NCBI RefSeq assembly: GCF_008831285.2
Contig: NC_045138.2
Span: 16,525,934 to 16,589,933 of the forward strand
Length of the DNA: 64,000 nucleotides
Direction: 5' to 3'
Origin: Nymphaea colorata
Taxonomy: Eukaryota; Streptophyta; Magnoliopsida; Nymphaeales; Nymphaeaceae
Numbering within the stretch: position 1 is the stretch's first letter; the number at the start of each line of letters is the position of its first letter. The notes beneath the pieces were generated by a model that ran no database searches, was not told where the DNA came from, and was given only the letters and a program-made list of their open reading frames with translations. The translations under genes and the position numbers were made by a program. Shown piece by piece: positions 36,348 to 49,010 of the stretch.

Positions 36348-39300
36348 ATGGGGACACCTATGATGTGGGTGTTGCTCATTGTGGTGGTTTTGAGCTCTCC
36401 CATGGCCTCCAATGGAGGAACCACAAGTAGGTTCGTTAGAAAGCTTGGGGCATCCAAAGATATGCCTCTTGATAGTGATGTGTTCAGGGTACCGCCTGGC
36501 TACAATGCTCCCCAACAGGTTATTTCTTTTCCTTTTCTCTTTCACTTTGTTAGTCTTTCTTTTAGATTTTCACCAATCTACCGACTTCAAATTCTGTTCG
36601 TGTCTCCAGAAACTAAGAGTCGGTAATTCGCATTTTTGACACAGTGAGACTTTTACTGCTGTGTTAAAATTTAAGTTCATGGTTGATCTTAACAGGTACA
36701 TATAACACAAGGAGATCATAATGGTACGGGAGTGATAGTTTCATGGGTAACAACGTCTGAGCCAGGATCAAGCACCGTGTTGTATGGTACTGCTGAGCAC
36801 AAGCGAAAATTCAGGGCAGAAGGTTCCGTTACTTCCTACAAGTTCTATAACTACACTTCAGGGTTCATTCACCACTGTCATCTCAATGGCTTGGATGTGA
36901 GTAGCTTCTTTTCATTTTCTTTGGGCTTTTCGTTCTGAATTGACTGGTGTCTCGCTTCTTTCATGTGATTCTAAGAATTTTGTAGTATGGTCATGTTGTT
37001 TGAGAGGAATCGATCGTCTTCTCTTATAATAAGGAGCCCTGGGATTTCCTATGCTTCACGTTTCTCTGATCAGTAGATATGTATGGATGGTTCCCTGCTT
37101 TGTTCACAGGTTTATATGTCGCTTGAGATTGAACTCATGGTTTTGAATCTCGAGAAAAGTGCTATGTAGCAAATACGTAGCAGAAAAAGTTATCGTTTTA
37201 GACACTTTTTTATCAGGCTCAATGGATAGTAAGTAACCAATGACTAGTTTCAGAATGGGAATCTAAATGAAAGTTATGCTATTGGTACAGTATGATACTG
37301 AGTATTTCTATGAGGTGGGAATAGGGCACACAAGACGTCGGTTCTCATTCAAGACTCCTCCAAAAGTTGGTCCCGATGTTCCATATACTTTTGGCCTCAT
37401 AGGTAAGATTCCTTTTTATATGCATTATATCGTTTTTTCATTTCTTATCATGATTCATGCTATACTGTTGTTCTTTCCCTTTTTGGTCTCAGAAAAAAAA
37501 AAACTTCCTGAACCATTCATGTCAGTTTCCGATCCTTTCTTTGGTATTTCCTCCTGAGCATGGATTTTGCGTCTGTGTCAAGTGGACCCATTAAGTATGA
37601 CATGTATGACCTTGGTTTTCTGATGGTCTGTTATCCTCTGATTGTTCCATATATGACTCGTCGTCCCACTTGCAAATATCTTTGAACTTCCACAAAGTTA
37701 GCATTTTTTGGGGTCATGACCAGTTAAGTTGTATGAACTTACTTGTTTCAGCTTCACAAGTCAAATAGTTGTGGATAACTTCTTTGGGATCATATGCACT
37801 TCAGAGAAAATGAAAGATCTACTTCTACTTGGTTTTTCTTCAAGAAGCATCTGATTTAATGATTTCTTCTGTTTTGTCCCCGTGACTTTTTTTGTCAAAT
37901 GCGTGCTGGGGTGTGGCTTGACCTTGCTTTTGCTAATTTATATGTAGGGGACCTGGGACAGAGTTTTGATTCCAATACCACACTTTCGCACTATGAATCA
38001 ATTAAGAAGGGGCAGACTGTGTTGTTTGTGGGAGATCTTTCTTATGCAGACAACTATCCTAACCATGATAATGTCAGATGGGATACATGGGGAAGGTTCA
38101 TTGAGAGAAATGCCGCTTATCAACCTTGGATATGGACTGCGGGGAACCATGAAATAGACTTTGCTCCCGAATTGGTAATTTTTATGCCAACATAATGGCA
38201 TTACTGCATTGATAATGGAATTATATTATTTTAAAGATTCAACTGACATTTTTTCTTGCACATAATATGTCTCTTAGTGGACATTATAATTTCTTTCTTC
38301 AGCCTTAGATAAAAGGCTGTGACTTCCTTTCCTGCAACAATATAACATGAGCTATTTGAAAGAAAAAAGCTGATTTTTTTTTTCTCTTAAGAGGCAGGAA
38401 CTGCTGTTGATGTGTTGGTTCGTATGCATATATGCCTGCAATAGCATGCATCAACTGATAATATTGTGTAAACATATGCTCAGTCATATGATATGCCTAT
38501 GTGCACATAGAGACATGGACATAGACAGGCTTGCACACAAATGCACATATACATATCCATGCTTGGGATATGATGAGCTTTATGCCTTCCCATGTTTATG
38601 CAACCAAGCAAACCTTTTTTCTTCGTTTTGTTATAAACTTCTCATATTATCATTTGGATTCTTAGCTTAAAATTATGTGAATCAAACAATATATATAGAT
38701 CTAGATATATTTTTCTCCACTTTTGTTTTTGTCTTTCTGCTAATCACACTTTAAGCTCTTTTTGTCTTCTGTATTTTCTCATCTTGAATTTTCTGTATGC
38801 TGAACAGTATCTCTGGCTCACCCAAAACACATGCTAAATTTGAACTATCATTTCGACAATCTTCTAAGGCCTTTTTTGTAACCTAGTATCAACTAGATGT
38901 TCCTTCAATGTACTATGCCATTTCTGAACTTGAACAATTATATCATGTTATTTTCCTTTCTTGAAAGGGCGAATATTATAGGAAAATAAAATATTTTAAA
39001 TATTCACTTTCAGTTCATCCCTCAATGCATTGCACCATTTGAGTTATATTGCAACAGATTTGGTCTTTGAAATGTCTAGATAAACTAGATCATTAACCGC
39101 TGCAATTCTCTTACCAGGGTGAAACAGAACCTTTCAAGCCATACCTTCATCGTTACCATGTACCCTACAAATCATCTGGTAGCACATCCCCACTTTGGTA
39201 TTCAATCAAGCGTGCATCAGCATACATCATTGTTCTTAGTTCATATTCAGCTTATGGCAAGTATCCTTTTTCTTGTCTCCAGACATTTTGTAATAATTTA

Positions 39301-40494
39301 TATGGTTGTAGATTTTTGTCCTATTACTTTCTTTTTGCCTGAATTTTGTTGGAAGAACTATGTGCAATAAAAAAGTACTCACTCTTGACTTCTATATTTT
39401 TCATTTGTAGGAAAGTACACACCCCAGTTCAAGTGGCTTGAACAAGAGTTTCAGAAGGTCAACAGAAATGAAACACCATGGTTGATTGTCCTTATGCATG
39501 CACCATGGTATAATAGTTACAACTATCATTTCATGGAAGGTGAAACCATGAGAGTAATGTATGAACCATGGTTCGTGAAAAATAAAGTAGATCTCGTGTT
39601 TGCTGGTCATGTTCATGCTTATGAACGCTCTGTAAGTCATCTTTTTCCCTTGGATGCATCTTCCCTGCAGGCTGCAACTTCATTAGTTATTGATTCATTG
39701 ACCATTCTCAAGAGCATTCATTTTATGGTCTTACGGACACACACCCACACAAGAAAGAGAGAGAGAGATTGCTCATGCCTAAGAAAAGGTTCACTTTGCT
39801 AGTTAGCTGGTATTTCTACTTCTAACCAGGAAAGGAATTCACATAAGTTCTGAGTTTTTTTCTTTTGGCATATTGGATGGCTAGTATTCTACTGCTAACT
39901 TAAGTAGGAATTCTTGTAGGCAATAAATTTCCTTCCTGTGTAACCATGCATAAATACTCTGTTTTTGGTCTAATCTTAATGACTGTCCGTGGGCTAGGAA
40001 CGAGTTTCAAACATTGCATACGATATTGTAAATGGCCGATGCACTCCAGTAATAGATCAGTCGGCTCCAGTCTACATCACTATTGGTGATGGAGGAAACC
40101 TAGAAGGATTGGCAAACAAGTAAGTGTGGAATATAAACATACAATTTAATAGAGATCTTATAGCATTCTTCTCTGCTCAGTATCATTACCTTCTTTATTG
40201 TTTCATTTAGATGTGCATGCCTACATGTTTTAATTCATAAGCCTCAACTGCTCAATATAATGAAGACTGAATCCAAATATGTTCACTTAACTTTGCAGCA
40301 TGACCTATCCACAGCCTAAGTATTCTGCCTTCCGAGAAGCAAGCTTCGGTCATGCTACACTTGAGATAAAGAACCGAACTCATGCTTATTACAGTTGGCA
40401 CCGAAATCAGGACGATGCAGCAGTGGTTGGCGATTCGATGTGGTTTTACAACAGACATTGGGATCCCATGGTGGAACCCACATCAGCAATGTGA
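36348..40494 (+). CDS. PAP: Purple acid phosphatase, PAP10/12-like, with a frame disruption in exon 5
   Basis: Eight exons: 36348-36518, 36696-36896, 37291-37402, 37948-38174, 39118-39257 (see below), 39411-39631, 39998-40119, 40299-40494; about 462 residues. A signal peptide (about 1-22) leads into a fibronectin-like N-terminal domain and the metallophosphatase domain. Metal ligands are all visible: Asp163 (GDLG), Asp191 and Tyr194 (GDLSY), Asn228 (GNHE), His313 (VLMH), His350 and His352 (GHVH). The family removes phosphate from organic esters at acid pH, secreted or vacuolar. In exon 5, after IIVLS, one extra T (39241 region) breaks the expected SSYSAYG reading. The conserved junction would also use a GC donor (TATG|GCAAGT). 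Splicing CAA|GTATCC to GAAAG|TACACA would keep the frame and length. Pseudogene, sequence error or altered splicing are all possible. Confidence 0.88.
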
Positions 40495-40858
40495 CAATAG
40501 CAGTTCTACTTTAGTTGTCGACAAGTATAATAAGATGTTGGTATTGAATTCCAAACCAGAATTCTCTGGTTTATGCTGTGACCCTCCTCCTACCTCGCTG
40601 TCAACAGTTTCTATCCTCTGTACTGTATGTCCAAGAAATATGAAATGTTCTTTTTAATCCGTTTCTTGCCAGTAACAGTGGAGTCTTCACCATCTAGTGT
40701 TTACAAATACAAGTATACAGCAAAAAATGTGTAAGGTGTTAACGAGACTATTTACTTGGCTGGGAATTTGAAACCTGATTCGAGCACAGATACCTGTTTA
40801 ATTTGAAACTTGGCTGGGAAGCTAGACGAATATCAGTTGGACACGAGGACCCTGTGTT

Positions 40859-41220
40859 TAGGGGTTGTACAATGACTCTAGCCAACTCGAGTTCTACTGG
40901 AACTTGCTTACAAAAGAGTCCAGTTGGAGCTGAACTGAAAACTCAAGTTTATAAATGAATCGAGCTTGAGTTATTTTGAACTAGACTCGATTAAACTAAG
41001 TAAGCTACGTTTAATCTACGTTATCATTTTTTCTGTAATTTCTAACCTTAAAACCAAGAAAAGAGATCAAGTGAAATGGGGAGTTGGTAAACAAGCTTAA
41101 ATAAATCGAGCTCGAACTGACCCTATATGATTCGACTCGAGCTCAAGCCAAGCAATATATAAGTCAAGTCGACTCGAGCTGACTGAGCTTGATCTCAACT
41201 CTGCTCATGTTACAGCCCTA
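40859..41220. mobile_element. hAT-like non-autonomous element
   Basis: 362 bp with ends TAGGGGTTGTACAATGA and, in complement, TAGGGCTGTAACATGAG. The interior has repeated CTCGAGCT-type words and no coding capacity. Flanking 8-mers CCTGTGTT and CCTACGTC match at five of eight places, a possible eroded 8-bp target duplication. The ends resemble common plant hAT-type miniature elements. It lies just past the phosphatase gene. Confidence 0.65.
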
Positions 41221-44192
41221 CCTACGTCCCTGCACATCTGATCAGTTCAGTCAGTGTTAGATCTTGAGATGAATTATGTCTACAACAAACAGCCCACTAA
41301 GCAGGGCAAGTATCTAGCTTGAAAGAAGTCTACAGATAGAAACCTAAGGTATGTCTGACTTTCCAGAACCGGTCTGTGGTGGGAGATGTCTTAAGTTTTA
41401 ACTAATAACACTTGTTCAAATACAGATCGGAAGACCAAAAAAAAAAAAAAATCCGCAACTTCTGCATCTCGCTTAGCTTTGGAAGGGTCCCACTGAAAAT
41501 CCAAACTTATGTACTTGGATTTATGCACCTAAGAAGTCACTGTACTATAAATTATTGGCTCCCTTTCATAGACGGTTTGCTGTCGGTGAATTTTTAACGG
41601 TCGAACATTTCATAAGAAAGAGAGAGAAAACTTAATTGTTGGGTTGCCCCCAACAATTGAACAATAATAATTTAATTTCGCTCTAAATTATATTCGAGTT
41701 ATTTATGCGCTCTCCTACGGGTCGTCCAAAGCACATCGTTCAACGAGAAATAAATTCCCAAATTTCAAGAAGGGAAAGAAGCGCATCAAACGCGCCATTG
41801 AAAATCTTCGATAAGAGATCAAGGAAAAAGAGTATCTCGGACGGTTTGTCTGCCCGTTAGGGCTTCGCAGGTCGCAGCTTCCTTTTCACGGTTTCACTCA
41901 CCGCTCCCGGGACCCCGCCCTCTCTCCATCTCTCCCTCGCTCTCCCTCTTCCCGCGCTCTTGCTTTCGTCTGCTTTTCAATCCGTCGCCGGCAGCGTCAA
42001 GCCAGACCGCCGCCCCTTTTTCCCTCGCTCAACCCATATCGTCGCCGGCGCTTCCATCTCGATAGAGTGCCATTCCTGTGACTTCCGATCCACCGCCGCC
42101 GGAGGGGTGCCGTTCTCCTCATCGGTACACCGTCTTCCTTTTTTTTCATCTACATATTCATCTCTCTCTCTCTCTCTCTGCCGGAGCGATCCGTCTTAGC
42201 TCACGCGGTTATGTGGTTGCTTGACCTGGCCCTCTGCCTTCACTTTTTATCTTTTCGCCTTGGCTACTTATTTGCCTATATGTGTTGTTTGGACTTCAAG
42301 TTGATTGGTTTGTTAAGTCTTGACTACTTGTTTGTCCGTCTGTCTGTTTTATTTAGACTTCAAGTTACTGATGTAGATTGCGTTGCTTTATGTTAGAAAA
42401 TCTGATTTTAGTGATTGAGAACTTCTTTTGTGCCAACTTTCTTGCTGTCCTCCACACCGTGCTGAAAATCACTGGATGTGGAGGTTCTCTTTCATTGGTT
42501 TATCGGTCATCTGAAATTTTTGACTGAAGAGTCTAAATGTGATCATTTTGAGGAAAACAAAGCTTGGAAGTGACTGACTGAAATTTGTTTTAATCTATGG
42601 CTGTTTTTTTGTCGTGTGAAATATGAAATAGGTAGTCGACAGTTTAGATGTTACATAGAGCTAAATTGCTAAATATACATGTCTTTCCTATGTTGATCAA
42701 TTAACATAAACCACGTTGATAGCATGTTGAGGCATAAACAACTGAATTCAAGTGAACAACACTAAATTGATTGTCGATTCAAATTAACATGTAGTAATTT
42801 TGTTAACAAAGAAACGGAACAACCCTAATTTTAATTGTCTTTATGTTGTTCACTGGTTTTCATCTCAATATCCAACGGACTTGCAACTCTCTCGCCTTTG
42901 TATGTTACTGGTATTGAAACATGAACATTTCTCCCGTTGACATGCATCAAATTGCAAGCTAGTTTCATCTCTTTATTGAATAAGTCCTTTCACAATATTC
43001 TCATAATGCCACAGATAGACATAACTTGAAGCTGATATATGGCTCATGGTTTGCTAAATATCATGCAGTGATGGTTCCCCAGCAATTAAAAAATATGTCA
43101 AAGAGCTTTCCGACTTGTTAATCTACAATCAACTTCATCCAGCAGCTTTCCAGACTTGGTTGATGTAGGTATGATTAGATCGTTCTTATTCTAGTGAACT
43201 TGATTTTGAGCAAATCTTTGTGGTCTAATGTATGATTGGAAACATACTCACTCTGATAGTAAGCTCTTTATCCTAGTTGCCATCTATCTCACATGGTTAC
43301 GGGTACGATACTGGTCCGAGTATGGAGATGCGGGTACGGGTACGACGATTTTTAGAAAATTTGGGTACAGGGGTATGGCATAGTGTATATGTAAATTTAT
43401 ATATTATATAATAGTCCACAAAAATTCTTAAAATTAAAGAAAAATGGGAGGAGAATATAGAATCTTAGTGGAAGGGAAATATAAAAGAAGGGAAAAATCA
43501 AAATTAGAGAAAAAATTAAGTTTGAAAATATAATTTTAAATGTTTTAAAATGCAGCCATACGCTCATGCCTGTGTCGCTGTACCCACGTACCGACACCGG
43601 TACCTGCGCAAATTACATGTACCCATGTCACATAGGTTGCCATTCTTCTTGTAGCAGCAAATATGTGAGAATGATTTCTGGAATTAATATTTTAGACTTT
43701 CAAGCACATGCCCAATCGGGAAGTTGGAATTTTTTTTCCTCTTCCAGCTATTCCAGAATTATAATTCTAGCACAAATGAATGAGGTTCTACCCTTTTGTT
43801 TGTTGTCCTTCCCTTCGGCTGTGTCTCAGCTAAAATGGAACAGAATAAATAGTTGATTGACTCTATGTTATTTGGTGGTTATATCTTCAATTTGCATTTG
43901 GCACCGAATAGGGAAAATTACTGGTTATATTTGTCCTAGTTTTGAGTTGACATAATCACTCTATATATGCTGTAGATAGAAAAAATTGTCATTATTGAGC
44001 TCCGATGTCTTACATATCTCTTGCAAATATGTAACGTTCTTCTAATTCTGTTTCGTGTTATAGGCAATTTCTTATGAAGAACTTGGTCTGATCAATGCAG
44101 AAATGATAGTTTTTTGCCCTAATGGGAGCACTCACAGCACCATGAGCTAAGTTTATAGCCTCTTTTTTTAAATGATGTCTCCTGCACAGGCA
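41221..44192. other. Upstream region of the 517-aa protein gene, with probable leader exon
   Basis: 41,820-42,200 is GC-richer, CT-rich and followed by a CT microsatellite (about 42,160-42,179), as expected for a plant promoter/5' leader. A splice acceptor (CTGCACAG|GCAATG) directly before the start at 44193 implies at least one upstream non-coding exon, perhaps ending near 42,124. The exact donor was not settled. A hAT-type miniature element (43284-43635) lies inside the implied leader intron. Confidence 0.5.
43284..43635. mobile_element. hAT-type MITE with perfect 8-bp target duplication
   Basis: 352 bp. Ends CTATCTCACATGGTTACGGG and, in complement, CTATGTGACATGGGTACATG; both ends contain several GGTAC/GTACGGG words. 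The flanks carry an exact 8-bp duplication GTTGCCAT (43276-43283 and 43636-43643), the target-site length of the hAT superfamily. The interior is AT-rich and non-coding. Confidence 0.82.
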
Positions 44193-47100
44193 ATGATTAA
44201 GGTCAAGAAAGAAAATTACCATGACTGTTTTACGACATCTGATGTAAAGACAACCAGAATACATGAAACAACAGCAACTGTTATTGGGAAAAATCAAGAG
44301 CTTTTCGATTTAGGTAAGGACATTGTGGATCCGGAGAAGGCACTGGATTCTGATTGTAATTTGGATGGGGTAGGTGATGAAGTGATTGATATTCTTGAAG
44401 ATGTTGATACTGGCATGCGACTCTCTCCAACTGGGGGGGGAACAGAATGTTCTAGTTCCTTCTCAAATACTGACTCAGATGGTGAAAGTTCTACTATGAA
44501 TTCTGTTGATTTCGAAGTAGAATCACAATACCATTGTGACAACGATATGTCAAGGTTGTTCATGAGGTATTTTTCCATGTCCTTTATTATGTACAAAAGT
44601 TTACCTTTTTATGTTAACTTTGTTGGGTATATAACATGCTCTGCAAATCTAATACTGCTTATTGTAAGACCTGAAAGCTAAACATGGTTAACTGCACGTA
44701 AATTCCAATAATTTTCTCGAGAAAATGTTGGGAAGCATTAGATGTTTTCAAATTAAAGAATATCTCTAAAACAGTGATACGGTGTAACATACTTGCGTGA
44801 TGTTTTCAAATTAAACAATATCTCTAAAACAGTGATATGGTGTAACATACTTACGTGGCACCTTACTTCACTATGGGAGAGAAACAATTAAAAATATTAT
44901 AAAGTGGAAAAATTGTGATTAAAATAGTAAAAATTTTCAAAACTCCAAAAGTGGTATATCATCAACTTTTTAACTGTGTATGCATGCACGCAAACATTGC
45001 AATGTTAAAGTATTTTGTTAATATCCTGAAAACTGAAGAAAATGAAAAAAGAGGAAAAGTTATGCAATATTTTTGAGTTTTTCACAATATTACCCTATGT
45101 TGTCAAAGGTTCACGTAGGCTTATGCCTAGGCTTGCGTTAGCCCCCAAGCTTGGCAGATTGCCTAGGCTAGCTGTTCCTATGTGACCTGATACTTAAAAA
45201 TGCCTATAACATTAAGCCTAGGCTTGCCTATGCACTCAATAGCCTCTATGTATGTAATGTTTTGGCAACATAAATGTTTGTTCCTTATTTCCTTATTTTT
45301 TTTTCTTTATTTACTTTTTGTTATTGTATGTGCTAAGTAATACAACAGTTGCCTTCATGTACTCATGTCAGCTATTGCTGTTGTCACAAATATAATTCTT
45401 GAGAAAATTTCGGCAAGGTTTTTCTGAGGTATTTTTAGGTAAAATTGCTCTTCTCGGGTAAATCTCGGAAAATCTGGACAGATTTTTTAAAAATAAAAAA
45501 AATCATAGAATATATACACACACATGTATATATATATATATACATATACATACATATATATATATATATATGCAAATAAATACAAACAAAATATATGGCT
45601 AGGCGTTCTACATATATTTATAGGCCTGGGATTAGTTCGCTGATGAACTAGTAGGCTGGTTAATTAACTAGTTTAAGTAACTAATTGCTAGTTTGAACAC
45701 AGGTTGATAACCTACTCAATTGACTAGTTGGGGTAGCCAGCCGACTAAATTGGGACTTTGACAACTAAGATGAGGGGATAGTTGATTTAACATGTGCTAC
45801 GTCCTTGATTAAGGGAATATGTTATAATGGAAATACTGTTTATGTCTCTTGTGCTTGTCCTGTGTTTGACATTTTAGCAGAAAAAAGACACTGACTGCTG
45901 ATTGGAAGAAGTACCGTCATCCTCTCATGTGGAGGTGCCATTGGTTAGAATTGCGGATAAAGGAGCTTCAGTCTCAAGCATCAAAATATGATAGATTGCT
46001 TTTGGAAATAGAACATGGAAAGCAATTGAAGTATAGCCAGGCAACTTTAGACAGTTCTGCTGCCAGGGTCATTCCCTTTTCCAGCCAGTGCTTTGAAACA
46101 AAGATTAAGAAGAGAAGGAAAAGAAAGAGAATAGAGGATATGGTTGATATACAGGCACACATGTCAGCACACCCATTATTCTCTTATTATGGTACTTATC
46201 TGAGATCTGTGCATGCAGCCTTCCAATCAATTGATTTTGTGTATAATTTTTTCTATAACCTTTACAGAAAGGAAGAAGAAGATTGATGTTGATGGCATCG
46301 ATGATGATTGCAGTAGTGTCCCAGGTACAGAAGTTTCCTCGTTTCTTTTTCCCTCTTGCTGGTGCAGTGATTGCAGTCACATGCACACGCATGGATGTGA
46401 ACTTTACATTCAAAGCATTATAAATCAATGATATTTTTAAATGTGCAGGTAAGATTTTATAAGATTTTAAAATCAATAGTTTGATTTTCTTTTGGCTTCT
46501 AAAACTCATCTTACCTTGTCCAAAAAATTTGTTTTTGTTGTTGGTTTTGGTGAAGGATCTTACTGCTCATAAGATTAGGGATTAATAGTGGTCATGGAAC
46601 TAAACCTCCAAAAATCTTTCTACTTGGAGATGATTTTGTATCAGGCCATATTCTTTTTGGAGTTTATTTCCATTCAAATTTTTTCAACAGGTAGATAAAT
46701 GGCTAAGCTATCTTCAGCAGTTTCCGTCTTTTTGGCACAGTGAAGTAACAGCCTAAACCCTGCTAGCATAGTTTTTGCCTTGATTGTGTTCCTTGTGTCT
46801 CATAGTTTCCATAGCCCACTTCTTGACCTTTTAGCTGCCAATGTCCCTAATTGCTCCACGTCAACAAAGCATTGCTTGTGGGGACTGGACTTGATAATGG
46901 GAAAAGTTGGCTGTCTTTGTTATATTTGTTGAACTAGTTACAAAGTTCATTTTGTCATTGTTGTCACTGCAGTTGTTATTGAAGAGCCTAATAACAGCAC
47001 AGAGGATTTTGGTGTTAACTCTGATTGGACATCCTTTGAGTGGAAGGACAGTGAGAGCTTCCTTGAGAAAGCTCTTTGGAAGATTGAAGGCTTGCAATCT

Positions 47101-49010
47101 CGCATCCTGAAGCTGAAAAACCAGCTGAATAAGTTGGTCTTGAAAAATGCAGCAAAGGCATCTTTGGTGGAGAATTCAAGCCATTGTGTAGCAGCAGAAC
47201 CTGTAGCAAGCTCCCTGCAAAGCCCACCCCTCTCACCTGCTCATGGTGAAGCAAAGTTGATGGAAGGACTTAATGCACCTTGTCAACAATTGTCTGACTA
47301 TGAAGCTGGGGACTTGTTCATTCCAGGTAGTGCTGTCTCAAGTTATGCGGACCAAACAATGCTTGATCTTGATGACACTGGGAAGTGTATTTTTTCTCTG
47401 GCCGACATGCCCTTTGATCAGGTTCCAATGGGTGATTCATGTGAAGATGTAAGAACTTTTAACTGAGCCTCTTTCTTTTTTCACACTTCTGTAAGACATG
47501 GAAGCACCTTGCATATTATACTAAAAGTTATTATTGTACTTCCATGTTACATGGGCACTTCTATAATCAGGAAGTGTCATTGTGACATTTCTGGACAATT
47601 GCACTGACACTCCCTGTGCATGTCTTAATGGTTGTGCCTTTTTTTTTCTTGTATTTGACGGAAAGGAGGCTCACCCTATTCTATCAAATTAGTGAAGAGG
47701 GGGATGGTATGGGCTGATGAAGCTCCCCTCCTTTCCTCCTTTTTCAGTTAGACTTGTGAACTGGAGGGAATTAGCAAATTTAACCCTTTTTTTTCAACAT
47801 ATAACTGAGTCTAAGAGATTAAACAAATGCAGATTTTGAGGATTAGTCTTGTAAGCAACAAGGTTGACTCTAGGCTTGCTATTTCCTGCAAAAAGTCGTT
47901 TTTGTTCCTTTAATGGGGTCCACAGGAAGGCTGCAGGTTTCTGTCGCATGTGTTTTGACAGTAATTATGTGTGAAAGCTGTAGCTTGCTTAGATAAAAGC
48001 ACATGCAATTGCAAAAGCTGGCTGCACCAAAATTCAAAAGGTGTTTAACTACTTACCCATTCTGGCATGAATCTTATGTTAGCACCTCCTGGTCCCCATT
48101 TGTTTGGTGCAAGGGGAAGGGAATGCCATTTTGCTTCCCTGAGATTTGCATCTTCCTGCTGGAGGTTTTAAGAGAATATACAATCACTCTCTTCTGAATG
48201 CGATCCACATTCTCCATGAAAAGAGCACATGTTAGAATATCTTGAGCCTTGCACTTGCTACTCGGTTTCGTTCTCACCTATAATGTTCTTCGTTTGTATC
48301 AGGAGCTGACAACAGAAATGAGAGGGACCTGTAACTATTGCAGCTTGTACTAGTTGCAATATCTTGCAGGAATCTGTTTATCTGCAGAAGTTTTATGTTC
48401 TTGTCATTACTTTCTAGGTTATTTTCTTTATTTCTTTTTCATTTGTGGTTTGGTGAGTGCTAGATAAAATTGGAGATCTTGAAGGTTTCAGCGGTAGTTG
48501 AGTTTCTTTCTGGTTTTATAGTTTTCCTGGAAGAATGTCATCTTCATACTTGATTCTTAGTCCACTTGGCAAATGCGCACATCTGCATTTTGCTGTTTTC
48601 TGTTGAATAGTAGGACAATATCATCTTTATTATCTTAGACCTGTGTTGATTTTCTACTCATTTCCTTTATGTAGATATTTGATGAAGTTCTCATTGACAA
48701 CCAAGCCGCCGAGGAAGGTCTGCAAAATTATGAGGTCTGTCAGCCTGTTGAGAAGACTTGTCAAGTTAAGGAGGAAAATGTGAGGGATGGTGTTTTTCCA
48801 GCTGTTCCAGTCCAACCTTACGGGAGAAAGGTAGAAGAAGAAAATCACAGTACTTTAGCTCCACCACCAGAATCATCTGTCTTGGAATTATGCTTGCTCT
48901 CTGATGTGCATGTGCCAAGGAACAGGAGGAATCGAGTGGGACGTAGAGTTCCTTCCGGTGTCTGGAATGCTGAGAACTCGGTATCTGGTCCTGATCAAGA
49001 ATCAAGATAA
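44193..49010 (+). CDS. Plant-specific, probably nuclear protein of unknown function (517 aa)
   Basis: Exons 44193-44566, 45881-46191, 46268-46324, 46973-47448, 48675-49010, joined with consistent phases (2, 1, 1, 0). The start is the first ATG after an acceptor. An acidic N-terminus (DILEDVDTG, Ser-rich SSSFSNTDSDGESS) is followed by a conserved basic-aromatic block KKTLTADWKKYRHPLMWRCHW with LELRIKELQSQASKYD, probably helical. A basic run KIKKRRKRKRIED is a likely nuclear import signal. A helical segment FLEKALWKIEGLQSRILKLK comes next, and a C-terminal basic patch (RNRRNRVGRR) ends it. I recall related uncharacterised plant proteins with this order of blocks, but no known function. Exon 2 has a TTTTAGCAG acceptor, so a one-residue splice variant is possible. 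Confidence 0.8.
44741..44856. repeat. 58-bp tandem duplication in intron
   Basis: Two adjacent copies (44741-44798, 44799-44856) sharing GATGTTTTCAAATTAAA at the start and GGTGTAACATACTT near the end, with only a few differences. Confidence 0.85.
45098..45270. repeat. Small inverted-repeat element with CCTAGG words
   Basis: Ends TGTTGTCAAA and, in complement, TGTTGCCAAA, flanked by TA on both sides. The interior has several GCCTAGGCTTG-type words in both senses. It looks like a miniature DNA transposon in the first coding intron of the 517-aa protein gene. Family uncertain. Confidence 0.5.
45510..45572. repeat. TA/CA-rich microsatellite
   Basis: Alternating TA with CA and TACA interruptions, inside the first coding intron of the 517-aa protein gene. 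Confidence 0.85.

Noticed and set aside
41960-42199. Open frame in the CT-rich region upstream of the 517-aa gene
   Set aside because: Composition and position fit a 5' leader exon, and no donor was found that joins it in frame to 44,193 convincingly.
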